Below, piece after piece: positions 15,067-20,546 of a stretch of 20,546 nt of DNA. The position numbers and the translations under genes are program-made. Numbering within the stretch: the stretch's first letter is position 1; every line of letters starts with the position of its first letter. The DNA comes from Geobacter sp. (lineage in GTDB: Bacteria > Desulfobacterota > Desulfuromonadia > Geobacterales > Geobacteraceae). The notes under the pieces are model-generated. The model ran no database searches and was not told where the DNA came from. It worked only from the letters and a program-made list of their open reading frames with translations. The stretch lies in assembly GCA_003490025.1 (NCBI GenBank), contig DNJC01000048.1:1612-22157 (forward strand), given 5' to 3'.

Positions 15067-15498
15067 ATGAATCCGAGCGAGGCCATGTTAACACTGTGTC
15101 AGAGGTTTCTCGACCAGCACCCGGTGGACATTGAGGCAGAGGAAGAGGAAGACCAAGGGGAGGAACTTGACTTAGGGCTAAGCCCCGAGCAGGAAGAAAT
15201 GATTAGGAAACTCGATGCAGAATACCATGTGCTTGAGCAGAAAAGGCTGGAGGAGATGAAGATAGCGCTTCAGGTTGAAAGGAACTCCCTGCTGAACCAG
15301 ATAGCGGAGCGGATCAACAACCAGCCGGGGTGGGACGCACCGTTTCCGAAGACTGCAAAGGAGCTTTACCGCAGGATAGACGGGCTCCTAGATTCGGCAG
15401 GGAAGTATGAGAGGGCGGCGGAGATCCTGTCGCAGATGGACGAGTTCGACCTGACGGGGGAGTCGCTGGAGAGTCTGGCGGCGAGCCTGGAGGATTAG
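15067..15498 (+). CDS. Acidic coiled-coil protein, 143 aa (N-terminal part of a split gene?)
   Basis: Starts after CTGGAGGTATCA, a good ribosome site. An acidic block (EAEEEEDQGEELDLG) is followed by a helical stretch (KLDAEYHVLEQKRLEEMK) and a compact C-terminal half (NQPGWDAPFPKTAKELYRRI, YERAAEILSQMDEFDL). The frame ends at TAG (15496-15498) and continues in the same frame into a recognisable BRO-N domain. So either this is a complete small protein or the front of a fused antirepressor interrupted by a stop. The family of the front part is not recognised. Confidence 0.65.
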   Translation: MNPSEAMLTLCQRFLDQHPVDIEAEEEEDQGEELDLGLSPEQEEMIRKLDAEYHVLEQKRLEEMKIALQVERNSLLNQIAERINNQPGWDAPFPKTAKELYRRIDGLLDSAGKYERAAEILSQMDEFDLTGESLESLAASLED

Positions 15499-15708
15499 GG
15501 GTTCGTCGCCAAGGACGTGGCGGAGGTGCTGGGGTACGCAAGGGCTAGAGATGCCATTGCACAGCACTGCAAACACCCGGAAGTATTGAAGAGCGGTGAA
15601 TCGCCGCTCTTGACTTCAAGCCCCTACGGCATCACGATCATCCCCGAGCGCGACGTGTACCGGCTCGTCATGCGCTCCAAACTCCCCGCCGCCGAGCGCG
15701 TTCGAGGA
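15499..15708 (+). pseudogene. BRO-N antirepressor domain remnant
   Basis: Directly after the TAG and in the same frame: GFVAKDVAEVLGYARARDAI, then QHCKHPEVL, then ITIIPERDVYRLVMRSKLPAAER. This is the BRO-N fold (FVAKDVA.VLGY ... I.E..VYRL...SKLP.A..F) used by phage antirepressors. It breaks off just where the conserved W-V-x-x-E-V-L-P end should follow; from about 15709 the sequence changes into short tandem repeats. It lacks its own good start; GTG at 15517 would lose part of the first strand. Probably a decayed antirepressor, or the distal part of a readthrough product. Confidence 0.7.
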
Positions 15709-15712
15709 TCAA

Positions 15713-15745
15713 AGCTTGTCAGTAGCTTGTCAGTAGCTTGCAAGT
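15713..15745 (+). repeat. 11-bp tandem repeat, three copies
   Basis: AGCTTGTCAGT, AGCTTGTCAGT, AGCTTGCAAGT, head to tail. It begins right where the BRO-N homology ends. It may mark a slippage or recombination event that truncated the gene. Confidence 0.7.
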
Positions 15746-15818
15746 CTTTTGGTTCGAATCCGTTTTATTGCGGTATGTTGCGAGATGTTACCCCTCCCTC
15801 ATTACCGCCGCGTCGCCG

Positions 15819-16430
15819 GGCCAGTCTTGAAAATGGACGCTCCACAAGAAAGTGGGGCGCTGACTCAGGGAACGTATCCCCCCTCTTTGTCCCTCTGATC
15901 GGGGCAAGCCTGATGCTCACCTTCCCGCCCGCCTTGCTGTTCATTCTGCTGTTCACTTTTTAGGGGTGACGCGTCAAACCCATTTAAATAACAACAAAAT
16001 TCCAAGCCTCTTGCTGTTCGATTTGCTGTTCAGTCTGTCCTCATTCTCGCATCCCCGGAAAATTTTTAGGGGGTGTCCGGCTCCAGGAAACATACCCCCC
16101 TTCACTTCTGGCGATGATCTTAATGGTGAGTTCACCGGCCCACAACTGGACCCTCACGGCTGCATGGTCGCGGCTCTCCGCCGTCCAATTCTTCACCTCC
16201 GTTTTCACCTTCGTTTTCACCTCCGTTTGCGTGATGCAATGCTCGCAGTCCCGCGCCAGTGGCAGCTTTACGGCGGGAATCTTCACCTCCGTTTTCACCT
16301 CCGTTTAGGCTGTCCAGTTTTGAAAATGGACGGGCGCAAAAAAATAGGGGAGGTGCGCTCAGGGAAACCCGCCCCCCTCGTTTTGGGCGGGCATAGGGGC
16401 GGGGCGGTCCAGTTTCAAAAAATGGGGAAG
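15819..16430. repeat. Noncoding composite repeat array
   Basis: Three kinds of module recur. (a) An imperfect palindrome, best at 16312-16331 (GTCCAGTTTTGAAAATGGAC), with relatives at 15821-15839 and 16407-16426. (b) Hairpins with a G-run and a C6 run about 30 bases apart and a loop resembling CTCAGGGAAAC, at 15854-15883, 16069-16100 and 16347-16377. (c) 12-bp tandem repeats, listed separately. On the minus strand one stretch (16041-16298) could encode an 85-aa Cys-containing peptide, but indels between copies argue that the repeats are conserved as DNA. An origin, packaging region or small-RNA cluster are all possible. Confidence 0.6.
15935..16305. repeat. 12-bp tandem repeat clusters
   Basis: Four clusters with the same 12-base period but two sequences. 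TGCTGTTCATTC/TGCTGTTCACTT is at 15935-15958 and TGCTGTTCGATT/TGCTGTTCAGTC at 16012-16035. TTCACC(T)CCGTT types occur three times at 16192-16227 and twice at 16282-16305. On the minus strand the second type reads GGAGGTGAAAAC, i.e. serial Shine-Dalgarno-like motifs. Read as protein it would give EVKT repeats. The constant period suggests iterons for a DNA-binding protein. Confidence 0.6.
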
Positions 16431-16597
16431 CTTTATTACGGGCATCCATATGTATGGCTGACATGAGGGCAAAAGGGGGTCTAGGAGTACGGGCAGGGGG
16501 GGTAGGTCCCAAGATGGAAGTGCCGGCCATCCTACTTAGTTGGTGCCGTGCCGGAGCCGGGGAGATCCTTGGAGCCTGGCCGAGCAGCACCCCGTCA

Positions 16598-16695
16598 CCC
16601 TCCTGCAATATCCGATTGTGAGGGGCCAAAGGATAAGCGGCCCTTTGCCTTACCACTTCGCCATACATCCGTTTGGCAACTCGGACACGCCAACC
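16598..16695. other. Structured noncoding segment with three hairpins
   Basis: Three successive potential stems: CCCTC...CAAT-ATCCG-ATTG...GAGGG (16598-16624); GG-C-CAAAGG...CCTTTG-CC (16624-16649); and GTTTGGC...GCCAAC (16671-16694). On the minus strand pieces resemble tRNA D-arms (GGCGAAGTGGTAAGGCA, GTCCGAGTTGCCAAACGGA), but no tRNA folds with a T-loop. No convincing protein is encoded on either strand between 16431 and 16836. It may be a structured RNA or a degenerate tRNA-derived piece. Confidence 0.35.
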
Positions 16696-16759
16696 AACTT
16701 GGATGCCATTTCATGGCAACTTTGCTGTATAACTATTTGATTTTATTTGTATTTTTTTC

Positions 16760-16788
16760 TTGCAAGGCAAAGTGGCCGGTGGTATATG
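16760..16788 (+). promoter_or_regulatory. Possible sigma-70 promoter for the 118-aa gene
   Basis: TTGCAA (16760-16765), a 17-base spacer, TATATG (16783-16788), then 48 bases to the ATG at 16837. Upstream is a T-rich stretch that could serve as an UP element. Confidence 0.45.
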
Positions 16789-16836
16789 CTTCTCACATGA
16801 GCAGCACATCCTACTAAGGCGACGGAGGGCGAGACC

Positions 16837-17193
16837 ATGCAAGAGACAGCAAAGTTCGGGATGGAGTTGGCAGGGGCAGCATGCAGCGCAGATTTCATAG
16901 AGGGGCGGTACCTCAATTCAGGAGTGACCACTGGGGAACTGAGGGCGCGGGCACGGGAGGCAAGGCGGGCGATGCTTGATGAATTCCATGTGATTCGCTT
17001 CCTCATGCGCCGGTTGGACGGGGATCACAGCAAGGGCAGAGACATGGATTTCATAGAGGGGCGCTTCTACCTGGAGAACGTAACCAAGGGGGACATGCTG
17101 GCCCGCCTCAACGTCGCCCGCCAAAGGATCAGCGATGCGTACCGTTTACGTGGTTACTGCCTAGAGCAGACGGGGGCATTGGTTGCGGCCTAG
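16837..17193 (+). CDS. Small helical protein with an internal duplication, 118 aa
   Basis: Two tandem ~52-residue units: DFIEGRYLNSGVTTGELRAR (residues 19-38) and DFIEGRFYLENVTKGDMLAR (71-90), each followed by a basic helix (EARRAMLDEF; VARQRISDAY). At DNA level GATTTCATAGAGGGGCG recurs exactly at 16891 and 17047, 156 bases apart. The family is not recognised. It is basic and helical, fitting a DNA- or RNA-binding or small regulatory role, but that is a guess. GGAGGG lies upstream of the ATG and a plausible promoter sits at 16760. Confidence 0.65.
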   Translation: MQETAKFGMELAGAACSADFIEGRYLNSGVTTGELRARAREARRAMLDEFHVIRFLMRRLDGDHSKGRDMDFIEGRFYLENVTKGDMLARLNVARQRISDAYRLRGYCLEQTGALVAA

Positions 17194-17298
17194 TCTGGAT
17201 GCAGGGGAATGGGGCCGGACCTCATGGGGGGCGGCCTTTTCCTTTGGTGCTGCGACGGCGTGGAGAGTTAGCTGTGTTGACTTTGACAGGGGGGGGAT

Positions 17299-17481
17299 AT
17301 GGAAGCGGGGTTTGAAATGCTGGACGGCTTGAACTGGTGGCAACTTCACAGGGAGTACCTGAAGGTGCGAAAGGAGATTTACGCCCATCAACGGGAGATC
17401 GGCGTGAAGCTCGAATGGACCGCTGAAGCAAAACGCAGGATGGATGAGCTAGACCCACGCCGAAAGAAAAGACGGATATAA
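17299..17481 (+). CDS. Small basic protein, 60 aa
   Basis: ATG at 17299 after AGGGGGGG. Sequence features: GLNWWQLHREYLKVRKEIYA then a charged helix ending MDELDPRRKKRRI. No family recognised and no membrane segment. It is the last gene of the element and is followed by a terminator. Its basic tail would suit nucleic acid binding. Confidence 0.55.
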   Translation: MEAGFEMLDGLNWWQLHREYLKVRKEIYAHQREIGVKLEWTAEAKRRMDELDPRRKKRRI

Positions 17482-17522
17482 AGCAGGGTCAAGCCAGGGG
17501 GAGCATGAGCAAGGGAAGGTGG

Positions 17523-17552
17523 GGCCGGGCCGCGAGGTATCCGGCCTTTTTT
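17523..17552 (+). terminator. Rho-independent terminator near the right end
   Basis: GGCCGG (17523-17528), a 12-base loop and CCGGCC (17541-17546) followed by six T residues. It ends transcripts of the 60-aa gene inside the right att site. Confidence 0.8.
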
Positions 17553-17597
17553 ATTGAGTCGGAACCCCTCACCTGCGGAGCCCTCAATTTTGGCACA

Positions 17598-17619
17598 TCG
17601 TACCTATATCGTACCTAGT
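17598..17619. other. Right integrase arm-type sites
   Basis: TCGTACCTATA (17598-17608) and TCGTACCTAGT (17609-17619), head to tail with an 11-bp period, 31 bases before the right att core. The first nine bases match the four copies at 7671-7774. Placement beside each att core supports integrase arm binding. Confidence 0.72.
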
Positions 17620-17650
17620 CGGCGCAAGTCATTAAAATCATTGCGCCAGC

Positions 17651-17684
17651 CAAGAACTTCCTTTACAAGACGGTGAAGATTTGA
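17651..17684 (+). other. Right attachment site (att core, 34 bp)
   Basis: Exact copy of 7572-7605, i.e. of the last ten codons and stop of the sigma-54 activator. It has no gene in front of it here. The distance between the copies (10,079 bases) gives the element's length. Confidence 0.92.
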
Positions 17685-17695
17685 CACCACTCAGG

Positions 17696-17752
17696 CTCAA
17701 CACCCGACTGCAGATCACGGTGCACGGCCTGCCTAGGACCTTCATAACCACG
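17696..17752 (+). pseudogene. Fragment of a related integrase gene
   Basis: Nineteen codons reading LNTRLQITVHGLPRTFITT, against LNTKLDITVHGLRRTFITT in the intact integrase; 16 of 19 residues and about 43 of 57 bases agree. The catalytic arginine of H-x-x-R is replaced by proline, and the frame stops at TGA shortly after. It starts 12 bases after the right att core. It is the remnant of a diverged sibling element once inserted at the same site. Confidence 0.82.
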
Positions 17753-17813
17753 CTGTTATCTCTTGTTTGTAAGTGAAAATGGAAAGAAACCTGTAATTTT
17801 GAAAGAGTCGAGC

Positions 17814-18149
17814 CTAAAGGATGGCGTCAATTCCTTTGCGGTGAATCACGTTCAGCAGCACTAGCGCTGCTCCGGTGGGATGCTTTATTCCTCGCTCTAA
17901 TTGCGAGATATATCCGACAGTTAAGTTGAGATGTCGGGCAAAGACCGATTGGCTCATGCGCGCCTGCTCACGTATCGTACGAATGTCTTCAGCCGTCAAT
18001 GGTTCGATTACAGGTTTATCCTTTTCGAGGTGACGCATGGTAATTTTTTCGTAAGCTGTTTCTCCCAAAATGCCCGCATTTTTCATGTCCTTGGCAGTTT
18101 CAAGCAGTGCTTCTGTCAGTCTGCTCCTTTTCTTATTTTTTGTCGTCAT
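17814..18149 (-). CDS. XRE-family antitoxin, HigA/NadS-like
   Basis: A 111-residue protein. The C-terminal half is a classic helix-turn-helix: LTAEDIRTIREQARMSQSVF, ARHLNLTVGYISQLERGIKHP. The N-terminal half is charged and helical and probably wraps the toxin. It likely neutralises the toxin encoded just upstream and represses the shared promoter. The ATG at 18149 has GAGGTGGG upstream and overlaps the toxin's end by 17 bases, the usual sign of coupled translation. It starts outside the right att site, so it is not part of the present element. Confidence 0.88.
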   Translation of the reverse strand: MTTKNKKRSRLTEALLETAKDMKNAGILGETAYEKITMRHLEKDKPVIEPLTAEDIRTIREQARMSQSVFARHLNLTVGYISQLERGIKHPTGAALVLLNVIHRKGIDAIL

Positions 18150-18513
18150 AGCCCACCTCACTTATGAGCCCTTCATTGATCGCAGATTCCAGATGATCCT
18201 TTTTCGCCTCAAGCCATGCGGCACCGATTTCTCGAAGTGTTTCCAGCTCGTCCGGCTCGATGTTATCCCGTTCGTTTTTCGAAAAACCGTAAAGGAATAC
18301 AGCAAGATTGCCGGAACGATATCCGATTAGTAGCCGGAAACCACCCGAACGGCCTTGTCCAGTTCTCGCCACTCGTTGCTTGATGATCCCACCACCTAAG
18401 TCGGCGTCCACAAGCCCACGTTCAGCGCGTTCGATGGCGTCGCACAAACTATGGTCCCCGATTCGCTCCTGCTTCGCATAGCGCATGAACCATTTTGTTT
18501 TGAAAAGTCGCAC
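18133..18513 (-). CDS. RelE/HigB-like toxin (PF06296 type)
   Basis: About 126 residues. Family pattern: RLFKTKWFMRYAKQERIGD, then CDAIERAERGLVDADLGGGI, KQRVARTGQGRSGGFRLLIG, and VFLYGFSKNERDNIEPDEL. Toxins of this group are predicted ribosome-dependent mRNA interferases. The order toxin-then-antitoxin is the HigBA/RelE arrangement. The start is uncertain: GTG at 18513 fits the family's N terminus (GGCGG upstream), while an in-frame GTG at 18528 would add five residues. The module probably stabilises this scar region. Confidence 0.86.
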   Translation of the reverse strand: MRLFKTKWFMRYAKQERIGDHSLCDAIERAERGLVDADLGGGIIKQRVARTGQGRSGGFRLLIGYRSGNLAVFLYGFSKNERDNIEPDELETLREIGAAWLEAKKDHLESAINEGLISEVGYDDKK

Positions 18514-18525
18514 GACGCCGCCTGA

Positions 18526-18562
18526 CACTATGAACTATAGCAATATGAATTATACAAATCAA
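18526..18562 (-). promoter_or_regulatory. Putative promoter/operator of the toxin-antitoxin operon
   Basis: On the minus strand a consensus TATAAT (18554-18549) is followed by CTATAGTTCATAG (18539-18527 region), a short element with inverted CTAT/ATAG arms. Autorepression by the HTH antitoxin is typical, so this is a reasonable operator. The -35 box is poor. Confidence 0.4.
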
Positions 18563-18757
18563 CGCTGTTTTTCTGGTTTCCCCCTTCCATCCTGCGCAAC
18601 TGCCCCCCATACTCTAAAAACGTTCCACCAGTTATGCAGGATTTCAGGGGCGTCCCCTTGCCTCATTGTACAGACGCGCCCCCTGTGCTTCCCTTTTTTA
18701 GGATCTTCTGCCATCGGCCTTTCTGTTGCTAAATGTCCAGGTCAAGCTCTGACCCCC

Positions 18758-19204
18758 AAACCCACTCTGATGGAGAACCGCAACGGTCTTATCGTCCAAA
18801 CCGCAGTCACTCCGGCAACCGGCACAGGTGAACGCGACGCGGCAAAGAGCATGATCCAGAAACTACGCCGGACATCGCGGCGGATCACAGTGGGCGGCGA
18901 CAAGGGGTACGACACCAAGGATTTCGTGAAGGACCTGCGCAAGCTTAACGTCACGCCCCATGTTGCACAGAACACCAGCAACCGAAGGTCAGCCATCGAT
19001 GGTAGAACCACGAGTCTTCTTGGCTACACCATCAGCCAGAAGATCAGAAAACGAATCGAAGAAGGCTTTGGCTGGATGAAGACCGTAGGCCGGCTGCGAA
19101 AGACGATGTATCGAGGAGTAGAGAAGATCGCAATGCAGCTTGACCTACATGCAGTAGCCTACAACCTGGTACGAATGGCCAACTTGGGCCTTGGTGCGAC
19201 TTAA
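18758..19204 (+). pseudogene. IS5-like transposase, C-terminal remnant
   Basis: About 148 residues of the C-terminal half of a DDE transposase: MENRNGLIVQTAVTPATGTG, then GGDKGYDTKDFV (second acidic residue), HVAQNTSNRRSAIDGRT, and KRIEEGFGWMKTVGRLRKT (final Glu), AYNLVRMANL. The N-terminal half with the first Asp is missing and the upstream sequence is unrelated. It is therefore inactive. An ATG at 18770 could start a product, but nothing suggests one. No inverted repeats could be fixed. Confidence 0.82.
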
Positions 19205-19340
19205 ATTGCGCCAAAGGCACCGAGATCCCTTCCCCGGGCTTAAATTCGGCAGCAAAACGGGTTGTAAAAGAACAAAAGTTACCTTCAGCAGCGAGTAGCA
19301 GATGCAACCGAAAGCGAATGTTGATAACCGCCGGAGATTT

Positions 19341-19442
19341 TCAACGGCCTGCTATAAGTCTCCCGCGTACTTCGTCTTCTGAAACGGCCAGAACCTTGAT
19401 GAGGTCAGTAAATACTTCAAATCCTTGTGTGTATTGTGGCAT
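19341..19442 (-). CDS. Small ORF, 33 aa, possibly truncated
   Basis: ATG at 19442 preceded by a strong AGGAGGCA. The peptide MPQYTQGFEVFTDLIKVLAV continues SEDEVRGRLIAGR and stops. It looks like the helical N terminus of a larger protein cut short beside the IS remnant, but could be a genuine small protein. Family not recognised. The rest of 19205-19340 shows nothing I can name. Confidence 0.4.
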   Translation of the reverse strand: MPQYTQGFEVFTDLIKVLAVSEDEVRGRLIAGR

Positions 19443-19465
19443 TTGTGCCTCCTATGGTGTGGGGA

Positions 19466-19945
19466 TTATTTCTTTTTTTGCTTAGGTTTTAATTGGATTT
19501 TAAGATTTTCATTCTCTTGTTTCAATAGGGCAATTTCCTGTTTAAGAAGTTCCGTCTCCTTTTTGAGCAGTTCTACTTCTTTGTTCGGTGCTTCTACTTT
19601 TGGTACAGGAGCGGGATCGTCTTTTTGGAGAACATGTTGAGTACCAATACAGGTACAGCCCCAAGATAGTACTCTTGAACTAGGAGAAGCCTGCCATACC
19701 TCATAATCGTAGGCTATAATTTCTTTAGGTGAAGAAGTAACAATTTTCCATCCGTCAGTTAGTAATGCGTCGACACCAGGCTTTGACTCTTTACCAGCGC
19801 ACATTCGTTGGCAACTGTCTGATTTTGTATCTTTCGCATGTTTTATACTTTCTCCGGCAAACACAATTTTTTGCTCCGCAGCATATAAAATGCTACTAAA
19901 GAACAGCGAACCTGCAATACACAAGGCACTAATACTACGAATCAT
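19466..19945 (-). CDS. Secreted/periplasmic protein with C-terminal coiled coil
   Basis: A 159-residue protein. A Sec signal peptide is clear (MIRSISALCIAGSLFFSSIL, cleavage near YA-AEQ; no lipobox cysteine). A mature domain with four or more cysteines follows (SCQRMCAG, GWKIVTSSPKEIIAYDYEVW, WGCTCIG). The C-terminal ~40 residues form a leucine-heptad coiled coil (EVELLKKETELLKQEIALLK) and end in a lysine-rich tail. Function unknown; oligomerisation in the periplasm is likely. GAGGAGGAAG lies just before the ATG at 19945; the frame extends further upstream but that part looks noncoding. AT-rich codon use contrasts with the core genes at the left. Confidence 0.78.
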   Translation of the reverse strand: MIRSISALCIAGSLFFSSILYAAEQKIVFAGESIKHAKDTKSDSCQRMCAGKESKPGVDALLTDGWKIVTSSPKEIIAYDYEVWQASPSSRVLSWGCTCIGTQHVLQKDDPAPVPKVEAPNKEVELLKKETELLKQEIALLKQENENLKIQLKPKQKKK

Positions 19946-20094
19946 AGGTACTTCCTCCTCTTGGGTAATTGTGCCTACTATGGAGCACTCAGTTATTTTC
20001 TGGGGTTTATTCGGTGTTGTATAACGGTGCCTGTCCTTGACCGGCGGCGTCAGCCTGCCGTTGCCAACGATGTCAAGTTTCCTCCATGGCCCCC

Positions 20095-20523
20095 TCACTG
20101 CAACAAGCAGCAAATGTAGTTGTCTCTATTAATAGGATTATTTCCCGAGGAAAGAGTTTTTACATATTTTTCTTTTTTTAGCCTAGCAAGTTCTACTGCT
20201 TCTTCTATTGTATTTATGCTTTGGTCCTTCATGCTAAGTCTGAGAACCGTCTCTAAAAAAGCATCAACGTAAGTATGTATGTTTTCTATTAAAACATTAC
20301 AGTATGCTGGTGTCCTGCCGGAATGGACTATTAGATTTCTGGTTCGATATATTCTCCTTAGCTGCCACTCAACTTTCATCTCATGTTCTTTGAGGGTCTT
20401 AAGGATTTTATCGGTTCTGCCCAATTTCTCGGTCAACGCAAACATACGATTTCTTAAAAGCGTATAATCCAGAAATTTACTATATAATTCATCTCGAAGG
20501 GGTTGACTTTCAGGCAGCACCAA
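20095..20523 (-). CDS. HEPN-domain (ApeA-like) protein fragment
   Basis: About 142 residues; start uncertain (GTG at 20523, or TTG just before), with an in-frame stop eight codons upstream, close to the window edge. The helical sequence contains RRIYRTRNLIVHSG with R62-x4-H67, the R-x4-6-H signature of HEPN ribonucleases. The surrounding pattern resembles the C-terminal HEPN part of ApeA-like proteins, which are usually several hundred residues long. So this is either a truncated or frameshifted tail of a larger gene whose front lies beyond the window, or a free-standing HEPN protein. HEPN proteins are often abortive-infection or toxin nucleases. Base composition is AT-rich compared with the core genes. 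Confidence 0.6.
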   Translation of the reverse strand: MVLPESQPLRDELYSKFLDYTLLRNRMFALTEKLGRTDKILKTLKEHEMKVEWQLRRIYRTRNLIVHSGRTPAYCNVLIENIHTYVDAFLETVLRLSMKDQSINTIEEAVELARLKKEKYVKTLSSGNNPINRDNYICCLLQ

Positions 20524-20546
20524 GCAGGTTGTTGAAATTCAAATAG

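Larger units (their letters stand above)
7572..17684. mobile_element. 10.08-kb integrated element (satellite-like or stripped prophage)
   Basis: Bounded by identical 34-bp copies at 7572-7605 and 17651-17684. An integrase gene sits next to the left copy, and 11-bp arm-type repeats lie inside both ends. Gene order is phage-like: integrase, AlpA-like regulator, replication-type protein, ssDNA-binding protein, ejection-type virion proteins, terminator, then accessory genes. No terminase, portal, capsid, tail or lysis gene is recognisable in the whole 10 kb. That suggests a satellite depending on a helper phage, though a deleted prophage or unusual small phage is possible. Nearly all genes read rightward; the exception is the leftward membrane protein. 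The boundaries are direct sequence evidence; the lifestyle is inference. Confidence 0.88.

Noticed and set aside
15751..15761. GGTTCGAATCC, resembling a tRNA T-arm
   Set aside because: The stem around it cannot extend beyond two G:C pairs and one wobble, and no acceptor or anticodon arm is found nearby.
15935..16305. CRISPR array
   Set aside because: Repeats are 12 bases, directly abutting and irregularly grouped, with no spacers of constant length and no cas genes.
16132..16668. Leftward 178-codon frame through the repeat array
   Set aside because: Low-complexity product whose repeats (NGGENGGE) arise from the 12-bp DNA repeats; copies contain frame-breaking indels.
18731..18757. CAGGTCAAGCTCTGACCCCC as the end of an IS or REP element
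   Set aside because: It resembles REP-type GGGGTCAGAGCTTGACCTG sequences, but no second copy or inverted partner is in the window, so no boundary can be claimed.
19966..20094. Upstream extension of the secreted protein reading KLDIVGNGRLTPPVKDRH
   Set aside because: No ribosome site, and the signal peptide begins cleanly at 19945; it may be a remnant of a repeat, which cannot be proven here.

Overview
The window reads as a chromosomal segment of a GC-rich deltaproteobacterium of the Geobacter/Geomonas/Citrifermentans type. This rests on recognised protein families, the GC-rich third codon positions and the intergenic repeats; no rRNA or other marker is present, so the assignment is an inference.

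Left part (1-7605) is ordinary core genome: the 3' end of rmuC, a divergently read GT-B glycosyltransferase, a PhnP-like metallo-beta-lactamase-fold hydrolase, a 614-residue protein of unknown function, and a 929-residue GAF/sigma-54 (AAA+) activator. Two GC-rich intergenic repeat patches lie between these genes.

Middle part (7572-17684) is a discrete 10.08-kb integrated element. It is bounded by a perfect 34-bp direct repeat. The left copy is the last ten codons plus stop of the sigma-54 activator gene, so insertion leaves that gene intact. Just inside both ends lie 11-bp TCGTACCTA-type repeats that look like integrase arm sites. Rightward genes run: tyrosine integrase, unknown 215-aa protein, AlpA/excisionase-like HTH, phage winged-helix replication-type protein, PC4/p15-like ssDNA-binding protein, then a cassette of phage ejection-like proteins (82, 220 and 500 aa). 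These three share a repeated ribosome-binding leader with a small hairpin. A terminator follows, then a leftward membrane protein in AT-richer DNA, an acidic 143-aa ORF that runs through an in-frame TAG into a broken BRO-N antirepressor domain, a 0.6-kb noncoding composite repeat array, and two small proteins. No terminase, portal or capsid gene is recognisable. The simplest reading is a phage satellite or stripped prophage carrying its own regulatory, replication and DNA-delivery genes.

Right part (17685-20546) is a scar region. A 57-bp fragment of a related integrase gene directly follows the right attachment site, pointing to earlier occupation by a sibling element. After it come a RelE/HigB-XRE toxin-antitoxin pair, the 3' end of an IS5-like transposase, a small leftward ORF, a secreted protein with a C-terminal coiled coil, and a HEPN-domain (RxxxxH) fragment at the edge.
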